Of a stretch of DNA of 64,000 bases, positions 42,162 through 50,373 are shown piece by piece (within the stretch, counting starts at the first letter, position 1; each line of letters starts with the position of its first letter). The DNA comes from Nitriliruptoraceae bacterium (lineage in GTDB: Bacteria > Actinomycetota > Nitriliruptoria > Nitriliruptorales > Nitriliruptoraceae). The translations under genes were made by a program, and so were the position numbers. The DNA lies in contig PXDB01000039.1 of NCBI GenBank assembly GCA_003565155.1, positions 1 through 64,000 on the forward strand, read 5' to 3'. The notes beneath the pieces are model-generated. The model was given only the letters and a program-made list of their open reading frames with translations. It ran no database searches and was not told the origin of the DNA.

Positions 42162-42289
42162 GGTTTGCAGCCATGCGACCGTCAGAAGGTCGTCTGGCTG
42201 CGGATCTTTCGGCAGGTGGCGCTCCGACGGGGCCGACGCCCCAGGGTTTGCAGCCATCCGACCTCGGGAAGGTCGTCTGGCTGCAAACC
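42162..42289. repeat. Palindromic repeat family A, two copies
   Basis: Copy one (42162-42206) and copy two (42245-42289) share the arms GGTTTGCAGCCATSCGACC and GGTCGTCTGGCTGC. Copy two is a 20-bp stem with a two-base internal mismatch and the loop CGGGA; in copy one the far end of the right arm is diverged. They are 83 bases apart. A third, more diverged copy is at 9272. Confidence 0.85.
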
Positions 42290-42423
42290 GCGCGCCGCCC
42301 TAACGACGAGGTGGCCAACCGCGCCGGCATCCCGGCCTCCTGGCCTCCCGGCGCTACGGCGCCATGGTCTCGGGCTCCGCGTGGGGTGGTCACCGGGCAC
42401 CTCGGTGTCGCACTGCCGAGCGC

Positions 42424-42429
42424 TACCCT
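42424..42429 (+). promoter_or_regulatory. -10 box for ffh
   Basis: TACCCT, 170 bases before the GTG at 42594, directly before a 10-bp tandem repeat. Confidence 0.5.
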
Positions 42430-42430
42430 C

Positions 42431-42510
42431 GCCGCTCGTCGCGGTCCGTCGCGGTCCATCGCCGCCCGTCGCGGCCCGTTGCCACCCGTCGTGGCCCGTC
42501 ACGGCCGTGC
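42431..42510 (+). repeat. 10-bp tandem repeat in the ffh leader
   Basis: Eight imperfect 10-base units of the type GCGGTCCGTC (GCSGYCCGTC) run without a gap from 42431 to 42510, just downstream of the predicted transcription start. They would be in the 5' untranslated RNA. About one helical turn per unit also makes a DNA-level role possible. Confidence 0.85.
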
Positions 42511-42593
42511 CCCGGGGGTGCCGTCACCAGCGCGCGCCCCGCACCGGCCGTCCGCACGTCACCCGATCACCGCCCAGCTGTTGGAGCCCACCC

Positions 42594-44057
42594 GTGTTCG
42601 ACACCCTCTCCACCAAGCTCGAGGCCGCCCTCGACAAGGTCAAGGGCCGCGGTCGGCTCGATGAGAAGACCGTCGACGCGACGCTGAAGGAGATCCGCCT
42701 GGCGCTGTTGGAGGCGGACGTCAACTTCAAGGTGGTCAAGCAGATCACCGCCCGCCTACGGGAGCAGCTGGTCGGTGAGGAGGTCGCCAAGGCCCTCAAC
42801 CCCTCCCAGACCGTCGTCAAGGCGGTCGATGCGGAGCTGACCCGGGCGCTCGGTGGCGAGTCCGTCGCGCTCGATCTCAAGGGTCCCGCCCCGTCGGTGA
42901 TCGTGTTGGCCGGGCTCCAGGGGTCGGGGAAGACCACCGCGGCCGGCAAGCTCGCCAAGCACCTGAAGTCAAAGGGCCGCAACCCGATGCTGGTGGCCTG
43001 TGACCTCCAGCGTCCGGCCGCCGTGGAACAGCTGAAGGTCAACGCCAAGCGGGTCGGTGCCCACGTCTACGCTCCCGTCACCTCCGGTGACCCCGTCCCG
43101 GTGGCGCGCGAGGGCATCTCCAAGGCCCGCGAGACCGGGTGCGACACCGTCATCGTCGACACCGCCGGCCGCCTCCACGTCGACGAGGTTCTGCTCGAGC
43201 AGGCCGCCGACATCACGCGGGTCGTCGGCGCCCACGGTGGGGTCGTGCGCACCCTGTTCGTGATCGACGCGATGATCGGGCAGGAGGCTGTCAACGTCTC
43301 CAAGGCCTTCGCCGACACCGTCGGGTTCGACGGGGTCGTGCTCTCCAAGCTCGACGGTGACGCCCGAGGTGGCGCGGCCCTGTCGGTCCGTGAGGTCACC
43401 GGCGCTCCCATCATGTTCGCCTCCGTCGGGGAGGGGATGGAGGACTTCGAGGCGTTCCACCCCGACCGCATGGCCGGCCGCATCCTCGGCATGGGCGACG
43501 TGATGTCGCTGATCGAGAAGGCCGAGGAGACCTACACCGAGGAGGAGACCGCTAAGGCCGAGCAGGCCCTGCTCTCCGGTGACTTCACGCTCGAGGACTT
43601 CCTCGAGCAACTGCAGATGCTCAAGCGGATGGGTCCACTCCAGGGCCTGCTCGGGATGATGCCCGGGATGAGCAAGCAGCTGAAGGACGTCGACATCGAC
43701 GACAAGCAGTTCGCCCATGTCGAGGCGATCATCCGGTCGATGACCCCGGCGGAGCGTCGGGACCCCAAGGGCGTGCTCAACGGGCGCCGCCGAAAGCGCA
43801 TCGCTGCCGGCTCCGGCACGACGGTCACCGAGGTGAACCGCCTGGTCAAGCAGTTCGCCGAGGTGCAGAAGGTCATGAAGTCGGCGGCCAAGATGTCCGG
43901 GCAGCAGGGCGGAAAGCCGAAGGGTGCCAAGGGCGCGAAGGCCCAGGCCGCCGCCGTCCGCCAGATGCAGCAGCAGATGGGTGGCGCAGGACCGGCCGGC
44001 ATGGGTGGGTTCCAGGGTCTGCAGCCCGCCCCCCGCAAGGGTGGCAAGCGCCGCTGA
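42594..44057 (+). CDS. ffh: Signal recognition particle protein Ffh (SRP54)
   Basis: A 487-residue SRP GTPase. The N domain opens FDTLSTKLEAALDKVKGRG; G1 is GLQGSGKTT (107-115), followed by DTAGRLHVDE and LSKLDGDARGGAALS. A methionine-rich M domain (about 320-450) binds signal sequences and 4.5S RNA (LKRMGPLQGLLGMMPGM). The tail is rich in Gly, Lys and Gln. GTG 42594 has GGAG seven bases upstream. The frame continues far upstream but through repeat sequence. No 4.5S RNA gene was recognised nearby. Confidence 0.95.
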   Translation: MFDTLSTKLEAALDKVKGRGRLDEKTVDATLKEIRLALLEADVNFKVVKQITARLREQLVGEEVAKALNPSQTVVKAVDAELTRALGGESVALDLKGPAPSVIVLAGLQGSGKTTAAGKLAKHLKSKGRNPMLVACDLQRPAAVEQLKVNAKRVGAHVYAPVTSGDPVPVAREGISKARETGCDTVIVDTAGRLHVDEVLLEQAADITRVVGAHGGVVRTLFVIDAMIGQEAVNVSKAFADTVGFDGVVLSKLDGDARGGAALSVREVTGAPIMFASVGEGMEDFEAFHPDRMAGRILGMGDVMSLIEKAEETYTEEETAKAEQALLSGDFTLEDFLEQLQMLKRMGPLQGLLGMMPGMSKQLKDVDIDDKQFAHVEAIIRSMTPAERRDPKGVLNGRRRKRIAAGSGTTVTEVNRLVKQFAEVQKVMKSAAKMSGQQGGKPKGAKGAKAQAAAVRQMQQQMGGAGPAGMGGFQGLQPAPRKGGKRR

Positions 44058-44130
44058 CACCCACACGGCCCGCCCGCCGCCGCCCGGGCCGCTGATGCCG
44101 TGCCCGCCTCCCGAACCGATTCCGGGGGTC

Positions 44131-44222
44131 CCTGGGCCAGCGCCCGGGGTCTCGCTGGTTCGGGTGGTGCGTTGCGGACCCCGTGGTCGGAGGGGGGCCG
44201 GCTCCTGGGCCAGCGCCCAGGA
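44131..44222. repeat. Repeated hairpins after ffh
   Basis: The 15-mer CCTGGGCCAGCGCCC occurs at 44131 and 44204. At the second site it forms a perfect 8-bp stem with loop CAGC (44203-44222); at the first, a slightly shorter one. They lie in the 333-bp spacer after ffh, so one or both may terminate ffh transcription. The rest of the spacer holds only the promoter at 44324. Confidence 0.6.
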
Positions 44223-44323
44223 CCGTGCAGGGGTCGAGGTGGTCCGGCGCACGGCCGCGTACCTCGGGCATCCCCGGCGCCGCCACGCGCGGCAGGGGTT
44301 TCCGCCCGATCCGAGGGCTGCCC

Positions 44324-44329
44324 TAGAGT
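44324..44329 (+). promoter_or_regulatory. -10 box for the small membrane protein
   Basis: TAGAGT, 62 bases before the GTG at 44391. Confidence 0.45.
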
Positions 44330-44390
44330 TCGGCTGGTGGGAGCCGACGGGGGCACCTCGATGGGAGTCGGTGCGAACGGAGGGCGGATA

Positions 44391-44720
44391 GTGGCGTCGT
44401 GGGACAGGCCGCACACGGGTGAGCATGGTGTCGGGGAAGAACACCTGGAAGGACAGCGGGGCCGCACCTGGCCTGCGAGCTGGCTTCGGCCGGGTCGGGT
44501 GGCCTGGGCGACCTTCCTGGTGATCTGGGGAGGACTGGTACTGGTCGGCGCACCGGCGGATCTCGCGATGCTGCCGGCGGCAGGGTGCGCCGTCGTCAAC
44601 CTCGTGCTGCTGCGCATGGATGAGCGGTTGCTGGGGCCCGAGGTGCCGGACACGGTCCCGGCGTCCTGGTCCGGGATCGCGGACGACGCCAGCGACGATG
44701 CGTCCGACGGGAACGACTGA
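44391..44720 (+). CDS. Small two-helix membrane protein of unknown function
   Basis: A 109-residue protein. About 40 hydrophilic residues precede two hydrophobic helices (WATFLVIWGGLVLVG and LAMLPAAGCAVVNLVLL) and a short acidic tail. No family is recognised. GTG 44391 is chosen because GGAGGG at 44379-44384 is ideally spaced; an ATG at 44361 is in frame without one. It lies between ffh and rpsP. Confidence 0.6.
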   Translation: MASWDRPHTGEHGVGEEHLEGQRGRTWPASWLRPGRVAWATFLVIWGGLVLVGAPADLAMLPAAGCAVVNLVLLRMDERLLGPEVPDTVPASWSGIADDASDDASDGND

Positions 44721-44882
44721 CCGGACGCACCACTCGGCCCCGCTGATGGCCGCTGCGGGTGGGAGTCGACCGTGCCGCCCGCAGTTGCGCCGCCTGGCCG
44801 GCGTGCGCGCAGCCTCGCCGGCGTGCGCGCCGCACCACAGCTGACCTCACCGGCGCAGCGGCGATCACGGCGAACGGTCCGC
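44721..44882. other. Spacer upstream of the rpsP promoter
   Basis: The 344-bp spacer before rpsP holds no gene I can support. A GCCGGCGTGCGCGC motif occurs twice (about 44799 and 44818). The remainder after 44888 would be the rpsP leader RNA; no clear hairpin stands out in it. Confidence 0.4.
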
Positions 44883-44888
44883 TATCCT
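44883..44888 (+). promoter_or_regulatory. -10 box for the rpsP operon
   Basis: TATCCT, 182 bases before the rpsP ATG. No convincing -35 box is seen at 16-18 bases. Confidence 0.5.
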
Positions 44889-45064
44889 TTCGCCGATCGC
44901 GTCTCGGGGTCCGCCCCTCGGCGCGTGACCGAGTACATGATGATCCCCGCCCCACCGGCTTCTCGCCTCCACCACGCGAGCCAAGGGCCCGTGCGGGTAC
45001 AGGTCGTCACCACTGCACGACGCTGCGCGCCCCGGCGCGCGCGTGCACGCATCCAGGAGCCACC

Positions 45065-45415
45065 ATGGCCGTCAAGCTGCGCCTCCGTCGCGAGGGCACC
45101 GTCAAGCGTCCGCACTACCGCATCGTCGCCGCCGACTCCCGCTCGCCCCGGGACGGCCGCTTCATCGAGGTGCTCGGGCAGTACCACCCCCTCGAGGACC
45201 CGTCCCGCATCGAGGTCGATAACGAGCGAGCCCTCCACTGGCTGCGCAACGGCGCCCAGCCGACCGAGCCGGTGGAGAAGCTGCTGCGCATCACCGGTGT
45301 GTGGGAGGAGTTCAAGCCGGGCGATACGCCCAAGCGCGACCGCTCCGGCGAGCAGAAGGAGCGACTGTCCAAGAAGGCCAAGGCCAAGGCCGCCGAGGCC
45401 GGAGGTGACCAGTGA
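45065..45415 (+). CDS. rpsP: 30S ribosomal protein S16 (bS16)
   Basis: A 116-residue S16, opening [20 protein letters not shown] as the family does, with a Lys/Ala-rich tail typical of actinobacteria. AGGAG is six bases before the ATG. It begins the rpsP-khpA-rimM-trmD operon and overlaps khpA by four bases (GTGA). Confidence 0.95.
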   Translation: MAVKLRLRREGTVKRPHYRIVAADSRSPRDGRFIEVLGQYHPLEDPSRIEVDNERALHWLRNGAQPTEPVEKLLRITGVWEEFKPGDTPKRDRSGEQKERLSKKAKAKAAEAGGDQ

Positions 45416-45648
45416 GGTCCGAGGACGTCCTCGAGTTCGTCGCCAAGCAGCTGGTCGACCACCCGGATGAGGTCCGCATCGAGGTGGACGAGGACGACCG
45501 TGAGACCGTCCTCGAGCTCCACGTCCACGAGGAGGATCTCGGCAAGGTGATCGGCAAGCGTGGTCGCACCGCGAAGGCGATCCGCACGCTGGTCAAAGCC
45601 GCCGGCTCCCTCGACGACGACAACGTCACCGTGGAGATCGTGGACTGA
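45412..45648 (+). CDS. khpA: KH-domain RNA-binding protein KhpA
   Basis: A 78-residue single KH domain with [17 protein letters not shown] as the RNA-binding GxxG loop. KhpA partners with KhpB/Jag in other Gram-positives to regulate cell-wall and division genes. It starts inside the rpsP stop (GTGA). Confidence 0.9.
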   Translation: MRSEDVLEFVAKQLVDHPDEVRIEVDEDDRETVLELHVHEEDLGKVIGKRGRTAKAIRTLVKAAGSLDDDNVTVEIVD

Positions 45649-45653
45649 CCGGC

Positions 45654-46310
45654 GTGGACCCCGTAGCTGGTGCCGATGACGCCCTCGTCACGATCGGGCG
45701 CATCGTCAAAGCCCACGGCATCCGCGGTGAGGTCGTCGTCCACCCCCTCTCGGACGTACCCGGTCGCTTCGATCCCGGTACCGAGGTGGAGATGGGCGGC
45801 ACCTGGCGGGCGATCACCGCGGCGCGCCCCCACCAGGGGCGCCTGCTGCTGGCCTTCGACGGCACCCACGACCGCTCGGCGGCCGAGCGACTCCGCGGCC
45901 AGGAGCTCCGCGCACCCGCCGTCGACCTCGACGACAGCGAGACCTTCTACGCCCACGAGCTGATCGGGCTGCGCGTCCACCACCTCGACGGCCACGACCT
46001 CGGCGAGGTCACCGCCCTGTTCGAGCTGCCCGAGGCGGCCGGCTACGACCTGCTCGAGGTCACGCGGGAGGAGGGCACCTGGCTGCTGCCGTGCGCTGAC
46101 GATCTTGTGGAGGCCGTCGAGGCCGAGGACGGCAGCACCGTGCTGGTGGTCGATCCGCCGGAGGGACTGCTCGACGGCGACGCCGAGGTGGTGCGACCCG
46201 ACGCGCCCGTGTTCCCCGACGCGCCAGCCCGTCCGGGCGGCCCCGGCGCACCCGAGGTGCCTGCCGCACCGCCCACGGGTGGGCAGGGTGACGAGGGGTC
46301 TGACGGGTGA
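45654..46310 (+). CDS. rimM: Ribosome maturation factor RimM
   Basis: A 218-residue 30S assembly factor that acts at the S19/16S head. The N-terminal RimM barrel opens VTIGRIVKAHGIRGEVVVHP; the PRC-barrel domain contains YAHELIGLRV and ends near WLLPCADDLVEAV. A Pro/Gly/Ala-rich tail of about 45 residues is an addition. GTG 45654 lies 6 bases after the khpA stop. Confidence 0.92.
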   Translation: MDPVAGADDALVTIGRIVKAHGIRGEVVVHPLSDVPGRFDPGTEVEMGGTWRAITAARPHQGRLLLAFDGTHDRSAAERLRGQELRAPAVDLDDSETFYAHELIGLRVHHLDGHDLGEVTALFELPEAAGYDLLEVTREEGTWLLPCADDLVEAVEAEDGSTVLVVDPPEGLLDGDAEVVRPDAPVFPDAPARPGGPGAPEVPAAPPTGGQGDEGSDG

Positions 46311-47239
46311 GCGGGGCAGGCACCGTGCGGATCGACGTGCTCACGATCTTCCCCCGCTGGTTCGAGGGGCCGCTGACCACCTCGCTGCTCGGGCGTGGTA
46401 TCGCGGAGGGCGAGCTGGACGTGCGGGTGCACGACCTCCGCGAGTGGGCGACCGACCGCCACCGCAGCGTCGACGCGGCGCCCTACGGCGGCGGCGCCGG
46501 GATGGTCATGCGCGCGGATGTGTGGATCGACGCCTGCGAGGCGGTCTGGAACGACCTGCCCGCCGGGGAGACCCGTGGCCGCACCGTGGCTGGTGGGCCG
46601 TTGCCGTCGGACCAGGCGCTGGCTGGTGGGCCCCGGCCCCGCACGGTGCTGCTCACCCCGAGAGGTCGGCCCTTCACCCAGTCGCTGGCCCGCGAGCTCG
46701 CGGCCGAGCGGCGGCTGGTGCTGCTGTGCGGCCGCTACGAGGGCATCGATGAGCGCGTCCACGACCTCGTCGCCACTGACGAGGTGTCGGTCGGCGACTA
46801 CGTGTTGTTCGGGGGCGAGGTGGCGGCCGCCGCGGTGATCGAGGCGGTCACCCGGTTGATCCCCGGGGTGCTCGGCAACGACGCTTCCTCGGCGGAGGAG
46901 TCCTTCAGCTCTGGCCTCCTCGAGTACCCCCAGTACACCCGCCCCGCGGAGATCCGCGGGCACGGCGTTCCTGCGGTCCTTGCCTCGGGTGACCACGGCG
47001 CGGTGGCGCGGTGGCGCCGTGCGCAGGCGGAGGCGCTGACCGCCAGGCGTCGGCCGGATCTGCTGGCGCGCAGCGTGCAGCCGGTGATGACCGCGGATGG
47101 CCCGGATGTCGCGGGCGGCCCGGATGCCGCGGGCGGCCCGGATGCCGCCGGCGGGGAGGACAGCGTGGCCTTCCCGGACAACGCCGATGGCCCAGGTGGC
47201 GCGTGGGACGCGGACCGCGCGTCCGCCCAGGACGACTGA
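46307..47239 (+). CDS. trmD: tRNA (guanine(37)-N1)-methyltransferase TrmD
   Basis: A 310-residue SPOUT methyltransferase that makes m1G37 in tRNA and prevents frameshifting. Key parts are IDVLTIFPRWFEGPL, YGGGAGMVMR, LLCGRYEGIDERV and VGDYVLFGGEVAA (the trefoil knot). The last 55 residues are an extension containing three 18-bp DNA repeats (47101-47154), read as A(G)GPD repeats. It overlaps rimM by four bases (GTGA). Confidence 0.94.
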   Translation: MSGAGTVRIDVLTIFPRWFEGPLTTSLLGRGIAEGELDVRVHDLREWATDRHRSVDAAPYGGGAGMVMRADVWIDACEAVWNDLPAGETRGRTVAGGPLPSDQALAGGPRPRTVLLTPRGRPFTQSLARELAAERRLVLLCGRYEGIDERVHDLVATDEVSVGDYVLFGGEVAAAAVIEAVTRLIPGVLGNDASSAEESFSSGLLEYPQYTRPAEIRGHGVPAVLASGDHGAVARWRRAQAEALTARRRPDLLARSVQPVMTADGPDVAGGPDAAGGPDAAGGEDSVAFPDNADGPGGAWDADRASAQDD

Positions 47240-47303
47240 CGGGCGTGCCCGCAGCGAGCGGTCGTCCTCAGGGCGGTCGTACGGCCGGCTGTCGGCGTGC
47301 AGG

Positions 47304-47333
47304 TTGACCGCTCGTGAGCGAGGGCCGTATCCT
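47304..47333 (+). promoter_or_regulatory. Promoter of rplS
   Basis: TTGACC (47304-47309) and TATCCT (47328-47333) are 18 bases apart, the closest match to a sigma-70 consensus in the window. The rplS ATG lies 174 bases downstream. Confidence 0.7.
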
Positions 47334-47506
47334 GCCGCCACACCGCGCCGCGGGCGGTGCCCTCCCGCGCGTTCTCGAACCCGTTCCCGAACCAACGCCG
47401 GTTGGCGGCCCGCCCGCTGATGCCTCGGCGCCACGCGCCGTCGACCGCCGGGTCGACGTAGGCAGCAGCCTGCTGCAGCGCCGTCCCTCTCCCCGAAGGC
47501 AGCCCG

Positions 47507-47854
47507 ATGAACAAGGTCGACATCGTCGAGCAGTCGCGCCTGCGCGACGACATCCCCGACTTCCGCCCCGGTGACACGGTCAAGGTCAACGTCCGCGTCG
47601 TGGAGGGCACCCGCTCACGTATCCAGGTGTTCGAGGGCGTGGTCATCGCGCGCAAGGGCGGCGGGCTCCGTGAGACCTTCACCGTGCGCAAGATCAGCTT
47701 CGGCGTCGGTGTCGAGCGCACCTTCCCCGTGCACAGCCCGGTGATCGAGTCCATCGAGGTCGCTCGCCGCGGGAAGGTCCGGCGCGCCAAGCTCTACTAC
47801 CTCCGCGACCGCGTCGGCAAGGCCGCGCGGATCAAGGAGAAGCGGGAGAACTGA
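47507..47854 (+). CDS. rplS: 50S ribosomal protein L19 (bL19)
   Basis: A 115-residue L19 with the family core [19 protein letters not shown] and [15 protein letters not shown]. It sits at the 30S-50S interface. It has its own promoter even though trmD precedes it. GAAGG lies about 11 bases before the ATG. Confidence 0.95.
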   Translation: MNKVDIVEQSRLRDDIPDFRPGDTVKVNVRVVEGTRSRIQVFEGVVIARKGGGLRETFTVRKISFGVGVERTFPVHSPVIESIEVARRGKVRRAKLYYLRDRVGKAARIKEKREN

Positions 47855-47923
47855 CGCCGTGTGGCCAGGGGTGCACGTGCCGCTCCCGGTCGCTCGTCGA
47901 GGCGCCATGGGGAGGGTGGTGGC

Positions 47924-48895
47924 ATGACCGAGCCTGACCCGCGCCGCGGCGACGCCGACGAGGGCGACGGCCGTCCGCTCGTCGGTGGGATCGACGGCAC
48001 AGGCCAGGATGACCCCGGGGCCCGGAGCCGTGGAGATGGCGACGGCGCTGACGGCACCGTCGATGATGCCCGCGACGTCGGCGCAGGGGGCGGTGGGACG
48101 ACCCCCACGGCGTCCGGCGCCCGAGACACCGGACCCGTTGCGCCCGGCGAGGACGCACGCGGTGTCGGACCGGACGCCGAGGCGGCTCGCGCCGGTTCCG
48201 ACGACGGCGTGCCGCTGCCGCGGCCCGGCGACGCTCCCACCTCCCGGAGCCGTCAGCGGCAGCAACGCTCCAGCTCCGGCTCGTTCCTGCGCGAGCTTCC
48301 GTTGCTGCTGCTCGTCGCACTGGTGCTCGCCTTCCTGCTGCGCACCTTCGTGGTCCAGGTCTTCTACATCCCTTCCAGCTCCATGGAGCCGACGCTGAGC
48401 GTCAACGACCGGATGGTGGTGGAGAAGATCACCTACCTGTTCCGCGATCCCGCCCGCGGCGAGATCGTGGTGTTCGAGGGCGAGGAACTCGGCGAGGTCG
48501 ACCCCGACAGCACCGCGGGAGAGCGGCTCGTCCGCGTCGTCGGACAGTTCCTCGGGGTGGTCCCCGCGAGCGCCCGCGACTTCGTGAAGCGGGTGATCGG
48601 CCTGCCCGGCGACGAGATCCGCATCGAGGAGGGGGTGGTCTTCGTCAACGACATCCCCCTCGACGAACCCTACGTCGCCTTCGAGGATCCGTCGGACTTC
48701 GGGCCGATCACCGTCCCTGACGACGCCCTGTTCTTCCTCGGCGATAACCGCCCCAACTCCTCCGACTCCCGTCGCGGGCTCGGGTTCGTACCCCTTGACA
48801 AGGTCGTGGGGCGTTCGGCGGTGATCATCTGGCCCTTCGACAACGCCACGCGGCTCACCGACGTGGACCACGAGCTCCCGCCGGCGATCGAGTAG
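47924..48895 (+). CDS. lepB: Signal peptidase I
   Basis: A 323-residue type I signal peptidase. A 115-residue acidic, Gly-rich cytoplasmic part precedes one transmembrane helix (about 122-145). The catalytic Ser153 is in IPSSSMEPTL, and Lys222 in VKRVIGLPGDEI; GDNRPNSSDSR is the C-terminal family box. The frame opens 21 codons earlier, but the GGGGAGGG block at about 47909 places the start at ATG 47924. Confidence 0.93.
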   Translation: MTEPDPRRGDADEGDGRPLVGGIDGTGQDDPGARSRGDGDGADGTVDDARDVGAGGGGTTPTASGARDTGPVAPGEDARGVGPDAEAARAGSDDGVPLPRPGDAPTSRSRQRQQRSSSGSFLRELPLLLLVALVLAFLLRTFVVQVFYIPSSSMEPTLSVNDRMVVEKITYLFRDPARGEIVVFEGEELGEVDPDSTAGERLVRVVGQFLGVVPASARDFVKRVIGLPGDEIRIEEGVVFVNDIPLDEPYVAFEDPSDFGPITVPDDALFFLGDNRPNSSDSRRGLGFVPLDKVVGRSAVIIWPFDNATRLTDVDHELPPAIE

Positions 48896-48913
48896 CTGCC
48901 CGCGGCGGGTCGG

Positions 48914-49663
48914 CTACCGCGCCGTGCCGAAGGGCAGCTGCGGGGCGCCCAGCAGCTGCTGGATGGGCCGCCAGCTGTGGCGGTGCAGCGGACACGGGCC
49001 GTGTGTAGCCAGCGCCGCACGGTGTGCCGGTGTCGGGTAGCCCTTGTGTGCGGCGAAGCCGTAGGCCGGGTACACCGGATCGGCGCTGCGCAGCTGGGCG
49101 TCCCGGTGGACCTTGGCGACGATCGACGCGGCGGCGATCGAGGCGCTGGCGTCGTCGCCCCCGACCACGGTGGTGGACCGCCACCTGGTGCCAGCCAGCA
49201 GGTCGACATCGCCGTCGATCAGGACCTCGTCGACACCGACCGGGAGTGCCTCGACCGCCCGTCGCGCGGCCAGCCGCAACGCGGTCGGCAGGCCGACCTC
49301 GTCGAGCTCGGCGGCGGGTACCTGGCCGATGCCGACAGCGGCGTGCGCGTGCACGGCCGCCGCGAGGACCTCCCGGCGGGCCGCGCTCAGCCGCTTGGAG
49401 TCCCTGAGCCCCGCAGGGACGGCAGCGAGGTCCAGGACGACGGCGCCGACGGTCAGCGGACCGGCCCAGGCCCCGCGACCGACCTCGTCGATCCCGGCGA
49501 CGGTCGCCCCGCGTCGGGCGGCCCGTTGCTCACGGGTGCGGTCGGGGCCGTCCCCACGTCGTCCGTTGGCCCGTGGGACCGACCGGGCTGGCCCGGTGGC
49601 GGGGGATCCACCGCGGGTGGGCCCCGGTGCAGCGGGTGGGGTCTGGGTCGTGGAACGCGCCAT
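48914..49663 (-). CDS. rnhB: Ribonuclease HII
   Basis: A 249-residue RNase HII that removes ribonucleotides from DNA. After a disordered N-terminus come GIDEVGRGAWAGPL with the first two acidic residues, DSKRLS, and ASIVAKVHRD. It is the only gene on the minus strand in the 31-64 kb block. ATG 49663 lies 7 bases after a minus-strand TACGGT, so the mRNA is probably leaderless; the longer upstream frame would run past that box. Confidence 0.92.
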   Translation of the reverse strand: MARSTTQTPPAAPGPTRGGSPATGPARSVPRANGRRGDGPDRTREQRAARRGATVAGIDEVGRGAWAGPLTVGAVVLDLAAVPAGLRDSKRLSAARREVLAAAVHAHAAVGIGQVPAAELDEVGLPTALRLAARRAVEALPVGVDEVLIDGDVDLLAGTRWRSTTVVGGDDASASIAAASIVAKVHRDAQLRSADPVYPAYGFAAHKGYPTPAHRAALATHGPCPLHRHSWRPIQQLLGAPQLPFGTAR

Positions 49664-49670
49664 GGTCCGG

Positions 49671-49676
49671 ACCGTA
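49671..49676 (-). promoter_or_regulatory. -10 box for rnhB, leaderless
   Basis: TACGGT on the minus strand, 7 bases before the rnhB ATG. It lies 16 bases from the plus-strand box for the next gene. Confidence 0.55.
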
Positions 49677-49692
49677 GCCCGAAGGCCGTCGC

Positions 49693-49698
49693 TACCCT
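49693..49698 (+). promoter_or_regulatory. -10 box for the 38-residue gene
   Basis: TACCCT, 38 bases before the ATG at 49737; a GGGAGG ribosome site lies in the leader. Confidence 0.5.
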
Positions 49699-49736
49699 CG
49701 GAAGCGGCCCCGGACCGGCCGATCGGGAGGTGGCAG

Positions 49737-49853
49737 ATGGGCTTCAACGCGACCCGCCGGTACCGCGACGACAAGCGCAACGACATCTGGCTGCTGGTCG
49801 TGGCGGCCGTCGTGCTGGGCGGGGGGCTGCTGTGGGCCTTCGGCCTGTTCTGA
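49737..49853 (+). CDS. Very small single-helix membrane protein
   Basis: A 38-residue protein: a charged N-terminal half (MGFNATRRYRDDKRND) followed by one hydrophobic helix (IWLLVVAAVVLGGGLLWAFG) ending at the stop. A promoter box at 49693 and GGGAGG nine bases before the ATG argue that it is translated. The longer open frame upstream is antisense to rnhB and is not used. No family is recognised. Confidence 0.6.
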   Translation: MGFNATRRYRDDKRNDIWLLVVAAVVLGGGLLWAFGLF

Positions 49854-49929
49854 CCTCGGGCTCGAGGTCGCCGTCCCGGTTGTCCACAGTACGGCGACGA
49901 TCCGTAGCCGCGCGCCTCGCCGACGCCCG

Positions 49930-49935
49930 TAGCGT
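49930..49935 (+). promoter_or_regulatory. -10 box for yraN, leaderless
   Basis: TAGCGT, 6 bases before the yraN ATG, with no room for a ribosome site. Confidence 0.6.
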
Positions 49936-49941
49936 CCGGCC

Positions 49942-50373
49942 ATGGACATCGACAGCACGACCCACGCGTCGGCGCTCAGCGCCGCTGACCACCACCGGCT
50001 GCTGGCCGCCGCGTCCCTCGGGGCGGCTGCGGAGGACCTGGCGGCGGCCCACCTGGCGCGGGACCACCGCCTGGCGGTGATCGCCCGCAACTGGCGGATC
50101 GCGGAACAGGAACTGCGCGGCGAGCTGGACGTCCTCGCCATCGACCCAGCGACCAACACCCTTGTCGTGTGCGAGGTCAAGGCGCGCCGTGACGCCGACC
50201 GGTTCGGTGGTGCCCTCGCCGCGCTCGGGCCCGCAAAGGTGCGTCGGCTCCGGGCGTTGACCGGCGTGTTCCTCCGGAGCCAGTCCGAGCGGTTCCGTGC
50301 CGTGCGGCTCGATCTGATCGCGGTCGACGTCGCGCGTGCGGCACGGCTGACCCACGTCGTGGGGGTGGGCTGA
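49942..50373 (+). CDS. yraN: YraN/UPF0102 endonuclease-fold protein
   Basis: A 143-residue protein of the UPF0102 family with a restriction-endonuclease-like core: GELDVLAID and VCEVKARR supply the D...ExK site. Its role is unknown; it is regularly next to comM and dprA. The stop overlaps the next start by one base (TGATG), so the three genes form an operon, probably led by a leaderless mRNA. Confidence 0.88.
   Translation: MDIDSTTHASALSAADHHRLLAAASLGAAAEDLAAAHLARDHRLAVIARNWRIAEQELRGELDVLAIDPATNTLVVCEVKARRDADRFGGALAALGPAKVRRLRALTGVFLRSQSERFRAVRLDLIAVDVARAARLTHVVGVG

Noticed and set aside
40314-42257. Minus-strand frame of 647 codons across ftsY and the repeat-rich spacer
   Set aside because: It is antisense to ftsY and then reads through the 22-bp repeats, giving a repetitive low-complexity peptide.
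47861-47923. Upstream start for lepB
   Set aside because: The extra 21 residues are low-complexity and the only good ribosome site, GGGGAGGG at about 47909, serves the ATG at 47924.
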